A stretch of DNA of 64,000 nucleotides, taken from positions 62,001 through 126,000 of the forward strand of contig OZ025791.1 of assembly GCA_964019425.1 (NCBI GenBank), given 5' to 3'. The position numbers and the translations under genes are program-made. Origin of the DNA: Flectonema sp. DT1601. Lineage: Eukaryota; Euglenozoa; Diplonemea; Diplonemida; Diplonemidae. Positions 47,690 to 57,880 of the stretch are shown one piece after another. How positions within the stretch are numbered: the first letter of the stretch is position 1; every line of letters starts with the position of its first letter. A model generated the notes under the pieces. That model made no database searches. It had not been told where the DNA came from and saw only the letters and a list, made by a program, of their open reading frames with translations.

Positions 47690-49604
47690 GAATGGAAGCT
47701 TTTGCTAAAAGGGTGTGGCACGTGAAGAGAATTCTTGAGAGCTTTGTAATAGGATATGTAGCCAGTTTGAAATTCTCCCTATTTTCACTTACTGGCTACC
47801 CCTGCGAGCAGCCAAGCAAAGAAGATCAACTAGCGCAATAAAAGAAAGGAAATCCCTGCTGAAAAGTACTGATAGGGAAAGCAAGGCTAAATACAACGAA
47901 TTGCTGTGAAAATAATCATCTCAACTCAAAAATGGGAGAAATAACATTATCGACGTAATCAAGAAAGGTACTCTCAAATAGAAAAATAAATAAATAAGGA
48001 AAAGTTATATCACTCGTTTCTGACAACAATTAACATTACTGAAATCCGCATGTAAAAGTGATCAGAAAATCTCATTAATTTCAGGAGAACCAATTGTAAG
48101 CAGAAATGGCAAACTCCTTACACGAAAGATGAGAATCTGTTGTTTACAGTCGGAAGTTATCAATTACCATTCATAATACTTTTGTACTAATAAATAGAAA
48201 TCTTGTTCAGCGACCATAGTAAGGTTCTTTGGCATGGAAAGAAATGCCGAATAAGTCTCGCTTATAACAAAGGGAGAATACAAGGAAAGAAAACTAGGGA
48301 AACAAAATATATTTTTGCGAATGGGATTGTCCTGTGGCAGCTACTCCAGAACGGAGACAAGCAACGGGGACGAAATGAGTTGGTTGGAACTTTTCGAAAG
48401 CCTTTATCTTCTGCAGAACAGCGGCAATGGTAACCTCCCGCTGATATTTCTCCGAAATAGATTCCAAACCCAAAAAAAAAAAAAAAAAAAAAATGTAAAA
48501 AGATGAGACTAATTCACTAAATCGAAAACTGCATGTTGTCATGCATTCTTTCATGGAGGATCTTTGTCTGGATACAAATTACGTAAACGTAGATTCAACA
48601 TTGCTACCAGCAAATAGAACACGGGAAAAGGGATTTCTCTTTTCAAAAAGGTACGAAGAAAATAAAAAAAAGCGACAAATAATCATAATATGATTTGTTT
48701 GCAACTTGGTGTGAAGATGATGTACCGCGAGATGGTAATAAAGAAATAAATTAAAAGTATTTTCGAATAAGGCGGTCATAGAAATAATCTGTAAGTGGGA
48801 ATACAACTGAATCGAGTAACGAATGGCATCAATAAAATAAATAATTCCATTTGTTTTCCGCCAATACAAAAAGAGTATCAAACCAACGAGATGGAAGACC
48901 TTTTTATTAATTACTGACTTCGAAGCAAAAAGGAAAATGAAAGTCCACCGCACTTGACGACAATTTCAGAATTCTTCAGAAAATCTCACCGCATTTGACG
49001 AATCAAAACAGAGACGTCCGCACAACAATCGCGCAGAAGGACAAGGGAATCGGTTTTGTAACCTTTGGGGAGAACTAATATAGCCTCTTTTTATTGTGTG
49101 CGTTTTCGTACGAAATGTACAGCAGACGCGAAGCCTGCAGGCAATCGACTGATAGAAAACAAGTCCACAGGCAGTAGCAGACCGAATATAAGATAAATAA
49201 CCAAATGGAATAGAACGATATTTTCGAAGTATAAATATCTTAGAAATTCTGTTTACGCAACACAACTAAGGATGACACGGATATCGCAGGAAATCTTTTT
49301 TCGTTTACCGCAAGCTCAGGAACTGGCTTGCGTATCAACGAGAAGACTATTCTGAAGTCCACATGCCTTCCTCATCTGTGAATAAAAAAATTGAGAAGAA
49401 AAAGGGAAGATAGAATCCATGCAAAACAAACAAGTTGCGGAATACCAACAGTACAATGTGAAAGGAGAGTCTCTCAGTTGTCGTGCAGTAACCCATTAGC
49501 TTTATATTTTATCTAACAATTCAAAGGTGGACCGTTATCATGAACACGAGAGCAGATAGATCACATCCACCTTTTTTTAATTTAGATTTCATTGAGTATG
49601 ATAT
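47690..49604. other. 1.9 kb stretch without a confirmed gene
   Basis: Contains the probable 5' leader of the cyclase-like gene and the 3' flank of the zinc-finger gene. One minus-strand stretch near 48,294-48,460 (peptide containing FEKFQPTHFVPVACLRSG) has a coding look but no partner exon. Frames at 48579-48953 and 48966-49265 are AT-driven and unrecognised. A poly(A) run lies at about 48,473-48,493. Confidence 0.5.
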
Positions 49605-50012
49605 CTAATCACACTCACTTTTAAAGTATTCATTCTCATTCGATATATCACACGTCGAGCTGGAACAAACGGATATCGCCTCCTCCCGTTGCTGCTTCCT
49701 CGCGTAAATGTGAAGCTTCGGACAGCATTCTTCTAAATCACATCCATTGGCAGTATTAAAACGGCTGCACTTGGATCGGCGCCACATTGCGTCAACTTTT
49801 GTCTTCCATTGCGACTGACAAATTCGACATCTCAACTTAACCATTCCCTTCACCACACGAATGTTATCCCACGAGTTGTGCCCACACAACAGTGAGGGAG
49901 CATCATCATCAACTGCCAGTTGTCGTTTTTCCTTCTTTGATGCGGTTCCAACTTTCTCGTTAACCTCAGCCGGCCAAACACTGGCCACGTTGTCGGAAGT
50001 TTCGATCAACAT
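49605..50012 (-). CDS. Small CCCH-type zinc-finger protein (135 aa)
   Basis: Residues 82-101 fit the CCCH pattern exactly: Cys82-x8-Cys91-x5-Cys97-x3-His101. An upstream C-x-H (43-45) and C-x2-C (62, 65, in RCRIC) suggest a second metal site, followed by the conserved-looking QWK. CCCH fingers usually bind RNA, so a role in mRNA processing or stability is inferred. In organisms with polycistronic transcription such proteins are common post-transcriptional regulators. The start is supported by an acceptor-like TTGTTATCTCCAG about 22 nt upstream of the ATG. No signal peptide or membrane segment is seen, so it should be soluble. Start and end fit the gap between neighbours. Confidence 0.7.
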   Translation of the reverse strand: MLIETSDNVASVWPAEVNEKVGTASKKEKRQLAVDDDAPSLLCGHNSWDNIRVVKGMVKLRCRICQSQWKTKVDAMWRRSKCSRFNTANGCDLEECCPKLHIYARKQQREEAISVCSSSTCDISNENEYFKSECD

Positions 50013-50269
50013 TTTAGTAGACGACAGTAGCGTGCTGGAGATAACAAATATAAATTAATTACTAAACTGGGATTGCTTTTCAAATATTTCCTTCAGTCTG
50101 CTTCTGTAAAGAGCGACAAAGGTATCAAAGACAAACAAAGAGGCAAAAGTGTAAGTGAATACAAATTAAACCAAACAATCAGTTCCTTGACCATGGTGAA
50201 TAACTTAAATTAGGAATATCTGAATCCCATATGTAATTAGTATTAGCGGGGTTAACTTGATACTGTAAT
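50013..50269. other. Short intergenic region between cyclase-like and zinc-finger genes
   Basis: Holds the acceptor-like tract of the zinc-finger gene (AG just above 50,034) and the 3' flank of the upstream gene. Nothing else was seen. The spacing of about 235 bp is typical of this cluster. Confidence 0.5.
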
Positions 50270-52534
50270 TTATAGTTGGCAATCTTTGTGTATCGGCAAC
50301 TCTATCTTTACGAAAGAAGCGAGTGCAGACAAAAGTCTCCGTGGATGCTCATTTTCTAAAACTGTTGATTTTATTTCTGTTACAGGTATGCGAGCTTCGA
50401 TAAGTTGTAGAAGACTCTCGTAGTCTGTTGTAGTGTCTGAGATGCCGACTAGTTCTTCAATCCAAAGCTCGTCATTCGATTGAAGTCTGTCGTACTGTAA
50501 ACTGTAAATATCAAAATCCAGATTTGGATAAAATACAGAACTCACACGAAGAGCCATAATACAAGAATCAGCTTTCATACAAACTTTACAACAGACAACA
50601 GACGTTCCGCAATTATTAGTTTTGAGGACTTCCATCATTAAAGCTGCCTGTTCCATAGGAACACCAACTGCAGTGTGTCCTCTTATGGATGAACAGCCAA
50701 GATTCCCAAACGCAAGTTTGCCGCTCGAAATGGATGCCACTACTCCCAACTCGGGAGATTGCAGTACAACTCTCTTGCACATGGCCATCCCGGACTTCGC
50801 GTGAAGCGGAACAGCAGTCGCAGTATTCAACGCAACGACTACAACATCAGCAACAATTAAAATCGAGCAACCCGTCGCCACCTTTTCCACTGCGCCCAAG
50901 AATGTCGTCAGTGCGATATTCATCTTTCTATCTCGAGTTGAACAAAGTGCTTGGGCACGAAAGAAAATAACCGTTCCACTACTTGTTTTTAGCACAACTT
51001 TCGCACCAAAAGCCGCCGATCTCGTCGACACGGTCGAACCCGAGGATTCTGATCGAGAACCTGACTTTGGTGTGGTGTTGCTGTTGTTGCTGCGGTCTAA
51101 CAGATCGTTATTTTCTTTCATGAGATCTTGTCCTAAAAATACTGCTTTCGGAATGAATGGTTTGTATTCAAGCAGATTACTAGCAAGTTTGCGACAAACC
51201 TTATGAAGTTCATTAATCTCTGCCAGAATACTCCACTCTTGTTGAATGTCATCAACTTCCAAGAAAGCGCACTGCTCCAACTTTCCGATCATAACAATCA
51301 GCGGCTGCGTTAGAAAATAAGAAGCGATGATACTCACCACTAAACATGTGATGATCGTAAAAACTACGGCCATCAGAGAACGATCAACACCTGCTTCGAT
51401 CTCTCGGTAAACAATATTGCGAGGAAGTAACATGCAACCCATCAAACCCAATCCGTAATCGTCAGAAATCTGACGAACTAAAAAGAAATAGCGAACTCCA
51501 TCTACGGTAACAGTACGCGGCGTTTTGGGATGCCCGCCAGCAATAAGATCTTGTTCTAATAAATGACAACATCCTCTAATCACTTTATCTAAAGACGTCC
51601 AACAAGTCACACGCGGCGGAGAAACAGTAAAGACTGCATCAGGATGACCTACTCCCCCATGAGTTGCGCTAATTATCTTTTGATCTTCATTGAGAAGAAA
51701 TATTCGAGTTTCGTCTCGACTCTCGATGCTGGTGTTGGGATTTAATTTTGTACCCTCAGGTCGCACACCATGCAGAAGAGGTTGTAATCGAAGGAAGTCA
51801 ACACCCTTGTAATCCAAACCAATTAATTTCCCATCAGTTCCTCTAATAAAAGTTGCGAACACACGCAACAGTGGTGGAGGTACAGCTGCGCCCCAAATCG
51901 TAGCTCCCCAACTTGATTCTTGTCCAATTGCTGGTGAGAATGTTTTAAGCATGTTACCTTTCCTCCATATTTGCGGAACTACAAAGTACTTGTTTAGTAA
52001 AAGATTGTCAGGTGACAGATATAATGAACTGTCAGTTATCGAGTATTGAGAAGCATTGCATTCCTTACAAGGCATAAAGAAGTATTTGTGATCATCTATT
52101 GATGTGTTGTGTTGATTCTTAGTTCGGAAAATGATAAGCCACTCATTTTCATATTCGAAAATCCCAGCGTTTGTTATCATCGGAAATGATGTAATGCTGG
52201 TGAGTTGGTACCATGCGGTTCTGTTCATCGCTTCCCAAGTCAGTTTATCGCCTCCAGAACTTTTAACCGTCAAAGCAGCCAATGCAGCACCCTGCTTTGA
52301 CACACCAGGTATGTCATCCAATGCTGTCAAGACAGCTCGTCTCACGTGTGTTATCATTGCGATTGTAATCCTTTCTCCCAACTCTGCTGCAGCAGAATTA
52401 TTTGAAGCCCATAACATCCCTGCCGTAGTCAACACAGCCAGTAACACAAACGAGAATGAAATAACTATAGTCAGAGACCTTTGGGAGACCAGCCAACGCC
52501 ATGAACCTAGTTGGTCTTCCTTTCCCTTTTTCAT
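50270..52534 (-). CDS. Receptor-type HAMP/class III cyclase-like protein, degenerate (754 aa)
   Basis: Single exon. A short basic N-terminus precedes a membrane segment (about 20-44), a roughly 340-residue outside region with several N-glycosylation sites and a Cache-like look, a second membrane segment (386-408), a HAMP-like linker (about 409-460) with EYKPFIPKAVF, which resembles EYRSYLPNAMF of the neighbouring receptor gene, a Ser-rich spacer, and a cyclase-like domain (about 505-665). The first metal Asp position reads FFRAQAL and the second is kept (VADVVV). The usual Asn and Arg that bind the transition state are not evident in VPMEQAALMM. The protein is probably a receptor with a pseudocyclase or regulatory domain. 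It is a distant paralogue of the gene at 45,228-47,615. Its ATG lies 21 nt after an acceptor-like tract. Confidence 0.8.
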   Translation of the reverse strand: MKKGKEDQLGSWRWLVSQRSLTIVISFSFVLLAVLTTAGMLWASNNSAAAELGERITIAMITHVRRAVLTALDDIPGVSKQGAALAALTVKSSGGDKLTWEAMNRTAWYQLTSITSFPMITNAGIFEYENEWLIIFRTKNQHNTSIDDHKYFFMPCKECNASQYSITDSSLYLSPDNLLLNKYFVVPQIWRKGNMLKTFSPAIGQESSWGATIWGAAVPPPLLRVFATFIRGTDGKLIGLDYKGVDFLRLQPLLHGVRPEGTKLNPNTSIESRDETRIFLLNEDQKIISATHGGVGHPDAVFTVSPPRVTCWTSLDKVIRGCCHLLEQDLIAGGHPKTPRTVTVDGVRYFFLVRQISDDYGLGLMGCMLLPRNIVYREIEAGVDRSLMAVVFTIITCLVVSIIASYFLTQPLIVMIGKLEQCAFLEVDDIQQEWSILAEINELHKVCRKLASNLLEYKPFIPKAVFLGQDLMKENNDLLDRSNNSNTTPKSGSRSESSGSTVSTRSAAFGAKVVLKTSSGTVIFFRAQALCSTRDRKMNIALTTFLGAVEKVATGCSILIVADVVVVALNTATAVPLHAKSGMAMCKRVVLQSPELGVVASISSGKLAFGNLGCSSIRGHTAVGVPMEQAALMMEVLKTNNCGTSVVCCKVCMKADSCIMALRVSSVFYPNLDFDIYSLQYDRLQSNDELWIEELVGISDTTTDYESLLQLIEARIPVTEIKSTVLENEHPRRLLSALASFVKIELPIHKDCQL

Positions 52535-52555
52535 TCCTTGTGTAAGTACCTCACT

Positions 52556-52590
52556 CTGAAAGAATAACTAAAAGACTAAAGTTTAGATGT
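52556..52590 (-). promoter_or_regulatory. Splice-acceptor-like tract before the 754 aa receptor gene
   Basis: Minus strand reads AGTCTTTTAGTTATTCTTTC then AG at 52557-52556, 21 nt before the ATG. It is pyrimidine-rich and fits a trans-splice acceptor. Confidence 0.45.
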
Positions 52591-52667
52591 TCGAACCCTA
52601 CTTATAAATGTGCAGTGCAATAAAGGTTAGAATTGGATGTGAAAACAAAACGTGGTATTCTTATAAT

Positions 52668-54047
52668 TTACCTCAAAAGGCAATCGATCGCTTGCAATGC
52701 TGTGAGACCACCTGACTTAATTCCGATAAATGTCTCTTTACCTTTAGATGATGATGGCAAGTCAGTGAGAGAAGAACTTCTCCCCAACCCAAAGTTGTAA
52801 GTCTTGTCACGATTTGGATGCTCTGGGTTTATACGAATTACTGTCGCATTGCCACCTACCTCCGTAATGGATTTACAAAACTCTCTAGTCAGGTTGCGGA
52901 TAGTTGTAACGTTTTTGCCAGCCCCGATTTCGACGACTACAAAATTAAAATCTTTTTTTTTAGAAACTTCTTCGGCAGCACTGACAATCGATTGCTTCCA
53001 ATTCCGAAACCGTTCTTCGCTGTCTTCGTCTTCAACACAATTCGAATCCGCAAACATTACAATTGCAGGTCTCATCGGACCGCAGCAAACCTTGCAATTC
53101 ATTTCTTTAATTTTCGACGATTCCGTCATTTGCTTCTCGCTATTGATGTTGAATCGAAGATCACTCGGCATTCTAACAATTCGCTTTACGCACGGCTTTG
53201 CGCACTGCCAGTAGTCAATGCTTCCATGAACTTCGTAAAGCTCGTTTTTTGAAAATCCCTCCCGACGAAAGTGACCGTCGACGTTAGAAGTCGCCAGATA
53301 GAAGTTGCCTTGACTGGCACAGCTCTGCTGTTTGTAGTCTTCTCCAAAGTTCGGCGGTTCGATATCATGAGGCACTCTCAACTCGTCTAAAAGTCGTCTG
53401 ATCTTTGGAAGCAGCGTCAGAATCTCACAATCTCGGGGCAAATTAACTCCTTTCTGTTTACTCGCTTCTCCATTTTCGACAGGTACAGGTGTTAGGAGAA
53501 GCCGTTTGCGCGCTTTATCGTTCGAGACGCTTGCAATCAGTGAAACTCTATCGGGGTCAGCTCCAGACTTTACGGAATATTGAACTACTCCAAGCCCACC
53601 TCCGTAGGCTAGTGAAATCTTATTATTTGTAACGACATCAGTGAATGTAACTGTCACAGTTTTTGCGAGAGCCACTGCGATGTCAGATGCGACAGAGTTC
53701 GGGGAATTCGATATTCTTTCTTTCCATTTCTTTAGAATTTCATAACCAGCGTGGGCAGGAGTCGATTTATATAAATTGTAACAGTGACACCAGAATCCAT
53801 AAAATAAGTTCTTGTTTCTCACTAACATCGATGGAGTTGAGAGAGCAACATAACTCAGTTCGTGTTTTGAGTAAAATGGATCACTCGCAATGTCATTGTA
53901 AACTGGCAATCCCGAATCAGCTGAAAAACCGGCGCCAGTGGAAACCAGCAGAACGGATGCCTCACTCAAAGCTTTGGCGGCTGCTTCACAGTTTGCACTA
54001 AAAAGATTGACATACTCGGCCTCAGCTTCTTCTCCCCCTCGTGGCAT
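52668..54047 (-). CDS. SIR2-family (sirtuin-like) NAD-dependent protein (459 aa)
   Basis: The ATG at 54045-54047 is chosen because the frame before it has no earlier ATG and an acceptor (CTTCTTTGACAG) lies 24 nt upstream. Sirtuin motifs appear in order: GAGFSADSGLP (about 39-49) for NAD binding, TSNVDG (253-258), the catalytic His in EVHGS (about 274), and zinc-binding pairs C-x3-C (282, 286) and C-x2-C (318, 321), followed by MRPAIVMFAD. The C-terminal Rossmann part has EIGAG and IRINPE. Family members remove acyl groups from lysine using NAD. Two features are atypical: the usual SGIPDFR is SGLPVYND, and about 150 residues are inserted between the NAD motif and the catalytic core. No targeting signal is obvious, so location is open. 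Confidence 0.8.
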   Translation of the reverse strand: MPRGGEEAEAEYVNLFSANCEAAAKALSEASVLLVSTGAGFSADSGLPVYNDIASDPFYSKHELSYVALSTPSMLVRNKNLFYGFWCHCYNLYKSTPAHAGYEILKKWKERISNSPNSVASDIAVALAKTVTVTFTDVVTNNKISLAYGGGLGVVQYSVKSGADPDRVSLIASVSNDKARKRLLLTPVPVENGEASKQKGVNLPRDCEILTLLPKIRRLLDELRVPHDIEPPNFGEDYKQQSCASQGNFYLATSNVDGHFRREGFSKNELYEVHGSIDYWQCAKPCVKRIVRMPSDLRFNINSEKQMTESSKIKEMNCKVCCGPMRPAIVMFADSNCVEDEDSEERFRNWKQSIVSAAEEVSKKKDFNFVVVEIGAGKNVTTIRNLTREFCKSITEVGGNATVIRINPEHPNRDKTYNFGLGRSSSLTDLPSSSKGKETFIGIKSGGLTALQAIDCLLR

Positions 54048-54307
54048 TAGTTTCTCCAACTTCCAAAGACCCTGTCAAAGAAGTAAAGTAAACATTGATT
54101 TCCACATCGTACTGTTACTCACGTAACTGGGTAACGTCAGACAGAAATAAGAAGTAATCTAAAAGTGAAATAACTTATTCTGACGAAACTGTTCTGTTTT
54201 CACGTTGTCGGTAAAGCAACAAAATTAAGTGCGCTTGTTGTGCAAATATTAACGCCGCACCTCAATTTATGATGAGTTTCGGTGTCGCTAAATAAGCGGC
54301 TGAGTCA

Positions 54308-57300
54308 CTAAGATTGCGGAACGTGTGCCGGAGATCCCATTGGACGCTTTAAGATGCTGGCTTGAGGATGAGAGTGAATTGGAGCCTTGCTATCAACCGC
54401 ATCATCGGCAATTCGTGTTATTTTGTTAGTTTTCTTCTTCTTCTTCGGGATTTCCTCCGTAGGCTGCTGAACTCTGGTAGTCCGGTTGGCGAACTCTTTC
54501 TTTGGGTTATCTCTCGCGTGTTCAAACTTGGAAACCGACGCGAGTAAGCCACCAGGACTCCGAGTATTCTGTACCGTCAACTTGTGAGATCGTTTGTCAT
54601 CGACAGCTATCTCATCTCCTTGAAGAGTACAGCGATTGATGTCTCTTATTAGAATCTGTTTCCAGTCTTCAAGCCGCCTTCTAACTTCGTGCATGTGAGG
54701 ACGAATGTTTGAAGAAGAATTCAAAATGTGATTCATCGCCCCGACAGTTTCAGTTGCGTTAAGAGAAATCAGTTCCTGTAGGCTGAGCATTGCATTTCGA
54801 GCTTCGGGTAGCGGCTCTGCAGAAGTCTTCATTTGGTAGCAGTAACGCCGCAGGCAATAATTATTATTGTCGACAACACTCCCTTCTGTTACTTCGCACA
54901 AATTATTATTTTCGACAACACTCGCTTCCGATGCTTCGTCTAAAACTGGTGCAGATTCGCGGCAACTCGAACAGGGCATCCCTGCTACATCACTTCCATC
55001 AGCGCAACAATCACAAATTCCCAAACCTTGCTGCGCTGCTGCAACAGAAATCTCCAACTCCTCGTGAACGCTGTTACTCAAATCTAACGCTTCGCCAACC
55101 TTTGCGGTGTTTGTCCGAATCGATTGAACTTTCTTTACCTGCGACTGAATTTGCATCAAATTCTGAAGGATTCCAGAAGCCCATCTCGCCCCCTGATTGA
55201 CGGATTTATTTGATGCGCTGACCTCTCGTGAAGCCTTGTCGTAGATCTCATCAACGTCTTCGTATGTGAAAGGAATTCGATTCTTTTTTATGATGAAATT
55301 CAAAAAGTCATCCCTTGGCATTGGGGTATCTACATCAGGTGCGCTCGTATCACCAGGACGAGGGGTTTTAGTATCGTTTTGTAGTGCCTTGACTGCGTGG
55401 ATACAATTCTGAATGTAACGATTCTTACGCGACTCTTCGTCTTCTTCTTCATCATCTTCATCATCGATAAGATTGATTCCGGGATTCACTACGAGCACTT
55501 TTTTCCCAGCGCTAGAAGTTGTGGATTCTGTTCCGCTACGTGTGTTCTTAGTGACCTTATCTTGACGATCTAACTCTTTCAATACTTCTCTAGTGAGTAC
55601 GGGGTGTTGTTTAGTACTACCAGTTAGCTTTAGTTTTATACCACCGAATAGATTAATTAACCACTGCTTGAACGTCGACTGGTCTTGGTGTTGTGACGCG
55701 TCTTGAACTGAAGAGAAGGCACCCGTGATGATACCCAAAACCATATTCAAAAGGATTAACGACGCCAGAATGTAGTAGATGACAACTAACAGGCGAGTTT
55801 GCCAGCCGTAGAAGACGAGCATCTCATCGAACTGCGGAACCTCACCAGAAACTAACGTTCTCGTTAAGCTGCCGACCGCAAGCTGAAAACTGCGGAAGTC
55901 TTCGATAAAGTCTCCATAAAGAAAAGTAGCTGTCCAACCGAAACCAACGACAACTATGCAGGCGAGTAGAATAACACCAATCAGATCTCCAATAGCAGTC
56001 TTGATTGTTTCAGTTAAGATATTTAATCCCTCGTTGTATTGAATAAATGAGAACATTCTCAAATTAGAAAAAACAATACATCCAGCGCTCAGAGTCTTCC
56101 ATTGATCAAAGTTGTAAGCGTAACGGGAAAGACGATACCACGCAAGTAGCTCCTGAGAATGTTCAAATCGAGTGATCGGATCGAGTGTTGTGGTCTCTTG
56201 ATCAAGGAACTCTCTAGTGTAGTCTTCAGAGTAATAAGTATCATCAATTACCCACGATTGATACCAAAGAATAATTCTATAATAATAAGTAAGACAAAAC
56301 TGACACAACATAACACATTGAAATACTCCCCAAAGACCGAAACCTGCTGTCGGACCCAACAACTCTTTATCGTACTTCAGTCGGAAGATCAGAAATGTGA
56401 AATCACAAAGAACGTAAGCAACGATAAAGATATCACAACAAAAAACGACGTATCGCTCAAAGTTAAAAAAAGCCAAGTGATGGAACGGAATTGATTTGTA
56501 TGAAGACACAAAGTTATCAGTTGTTGTTCTCTCAACCAGCAATGAAATAAATACAAAATTACTATCCGCCTGATTGTAAGTTATTGTTTCTAACGCCACA
56601 GCGCGAGTTGCCTGGTCAATCCAAGCGTTCGTTTTTAACTTTAGTAAATGAGAAGTTATATTCGGAAAGTGTGCCTGATCAACAAATAATAACTCTGTGA
56701 AGGCTTTCTCAGGTGTCACGTAGCTCCCTAAAATCCCCGCAATTGGAATTGAATCAACGTATTGACCAGAAGGTTTATCAAGGTTACTAAGATAAAGAGG
56801 ATTATCTTTTGGATAAGGTTCAACTGATGCTGTCGCTCTAGTGTAGGGAGCGTAGCATTCGGTTGCAATAGTTTCGGTGTCGTTTACCATCTTCCGTTGT
56901 TCTGTATATCCGCAAGACGTTACTTTCACTCTAAACTGACGCAACACAAAAAGTCCGATTGGAATACCGACTTTGGACTCATCAACTGGCTGGTTAGTTG
57001 GTCCACTCCATGCCATGTTAGGTCCCCAACTTGCTTTGTCTTGTCTGAGTGTACCCGCAGGCCACGTTTGACGAACCGCATTCTCCAGCCACTCCCAGTA
57101 GCTCGAATACGTTGAAATCTCACTGAACGGAGTTTTCAAAGCGTCTTCCTCCCCCTCATCATTTGTTAACAACGTCGGGTTTAAGGCCCCTAATTCTAAA
57201 CGAGTACCCGCATCTCTAATATAAGTCACTGCAGACTCAGAATCCAACAGTTCGATTGAAACTTGAATCGCTAAAACAGTTAAGAAGATAACATAACTCG

Positions 57301-57520
57301 GTAGTATTCGATAATGTCTTCTTTTTAAAACATCTTTTTGTAGAAATTTCTGCAAATCTCCGATTGATATGTCTCTCTGAGACTTCTCATGATCTTGTTG
57401 AATATCTTCTGGAATGTCTTGCTCTCCCATTGTCCGCTCACTACGATCATCGAGTGAAAACGAGTCAGCAGCTGACAGCAGTGGCGCCTCCCTTTCTACA
57501 TCAGCTCGCTTAGTACTCAT
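54308..57520 (-). CDS. Polycystin-2-like (PKD2/TRPP) cation channel (1070 aa)
   Basis: Single exon. A cytoplasmic N-terminus (about 1-70) precedes S1 (about 72-92) and a large extracytoplasmic polycystin domain (about 95-345) with the family landmarks YWEWLENAVR (141-150) and LRQFRVKVTSC followed by ECYAPYT. S2 lies at about 357-380, S3 at 394-418, S4 near 472-490, S5 at about 505-535, a pore loop at about 543-566, and S6 at about 576-600 (ILLNMVLGIITGAF). The cytoplasmic tail has an acidic run (DDEDDEEEDEES), a Cys-rich patch (CDCCADGS, CSSC) and a basic C-terminus. Homologues are nonselective, calcium-permeable channels, often in cilia and flagella. A flagellar or surface location is likely but not shown by the sequence. 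The tail is long for the family. Confidence 0.92.
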   Translation of the reverse strand: MSTKRADVEREAPLLSAADSFSLDDRSERTMGEQDIPEDIQQDHEKSQRDISIGDLQKFLQKDVLKRRHYRILPSYVIFLTVLAIQVSIELLDSESAVTYIRDAGTRLELGALNPTLLTNDEGEEDALKTPFSEISTYSSYWEWLENAVRQTWPAGTLRQDKASWGPNMAWSGPTNQPVDESKVGIPIGLFVLRQFRVKVTSCGYTEQRKMVNDTETIATECYAPYTRATASVEPYPKDNPLYLSNLDKPSGQYVDSIPIAGILGSYVTPEKAFTELLFVDQAHFPNITSHLLKLKTNAWIDQATRAVALETITYNQADSNFVFISLLVERTTTDNFVSSYKSIPFHHLAFFNFERYVVFCCDIFIVAYVLCDFTFLIFRLKYDKELLGPTAGFGLWGVFQCVMLCQFCLTYYYRIILWYQSWVIDDTYYSEDYTREFLDQETTTLDPITRFEHSQELLAWYRLSRYAYNFDQWKTLSAGCIVFSNLRMFSFIQYNEGLNILTETIKTAIGDLIGVILLACIVVVGFGWTATFLYGDFIEDFRSFQLAVGSLTRTLVSGEVPQFDEMLVFYGWQTRLLVVIYYILASLILLNMVLGIITGAFSSVQDASQHQDQSTFKQWLINLFGGIKLKLTGSTKQHPVLTREVLKELDRQDKVTKNTRSGTESTTSSAGKKVLVVNPGINLIDDEDDEEEDEESRKNRYIQNCIHAVKALQNDTKTPRPGDTSAPDVDTPMPRDDFLNFIIKKNRIPFTYEDVDEIYDKASREVSASNKSVNQGARWASGILQNLMQIQSQVKKVQSIRTNTAKVGEALDLSNSVHEELEISVAAAQQGLGICDCCADGSDVAGMPCSSCRESAPVLDEASEASVVENNNLCEVTEGSVVDNNNYCLRRYCYQMKTSAEPLPEARNAMLSLQELISLNATETVGAMNHILNSSSNIRPHMHEVRRRLEDWKQILIRDINRCTLQGDEIAVDDKRSHKLTVQNTRSPGGLLASVSKFEHARDNPKKEFANRTTRVQQPTEEIPKKKKKTNKITRIADDAVDSKAPIHSHPQASILKRPMGSPAHVPQS

Positions 57521-57880
57521 TTATCCCAACAATTTACCTTTTCATTACTGACAGTGAGTCCTGTTGTTGGTTACAAATATTACTAACAAGTTCTGAGTAA
57601 CTCAACGGGTTGAAAAAACTAAAATTAAGTCACAACACACGAACAGACATTAAAGGTTAGTTTTGTCGAACACCATTTCTTTATGTCTGCTAATTGAAAA
57701 TATTGATTTGTCAAGAGTTCGAAAAAACAATTGAAAACGACGATTTTTCACGACAAGGATACAATCCAATAGTCAACCATCGACTGACGTATTCAGGTGG
57801 CTGATCCTTTTCTTAATTCTTTTACTCCCTCCTGTCGTGTCGTCTGACGGTCATCAATATAGGCTTTTCACTCATCAATT
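57521..57880. other. Intergenic region between channel and peroxidase-like genes
   Basis: About 360 bp. Acceptor-like AGs (CAACAACAG and CTCACTGTCAG) lie 20-40 nt before the channel ATG. Nothing else was recognised. Confidence 0.5.
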
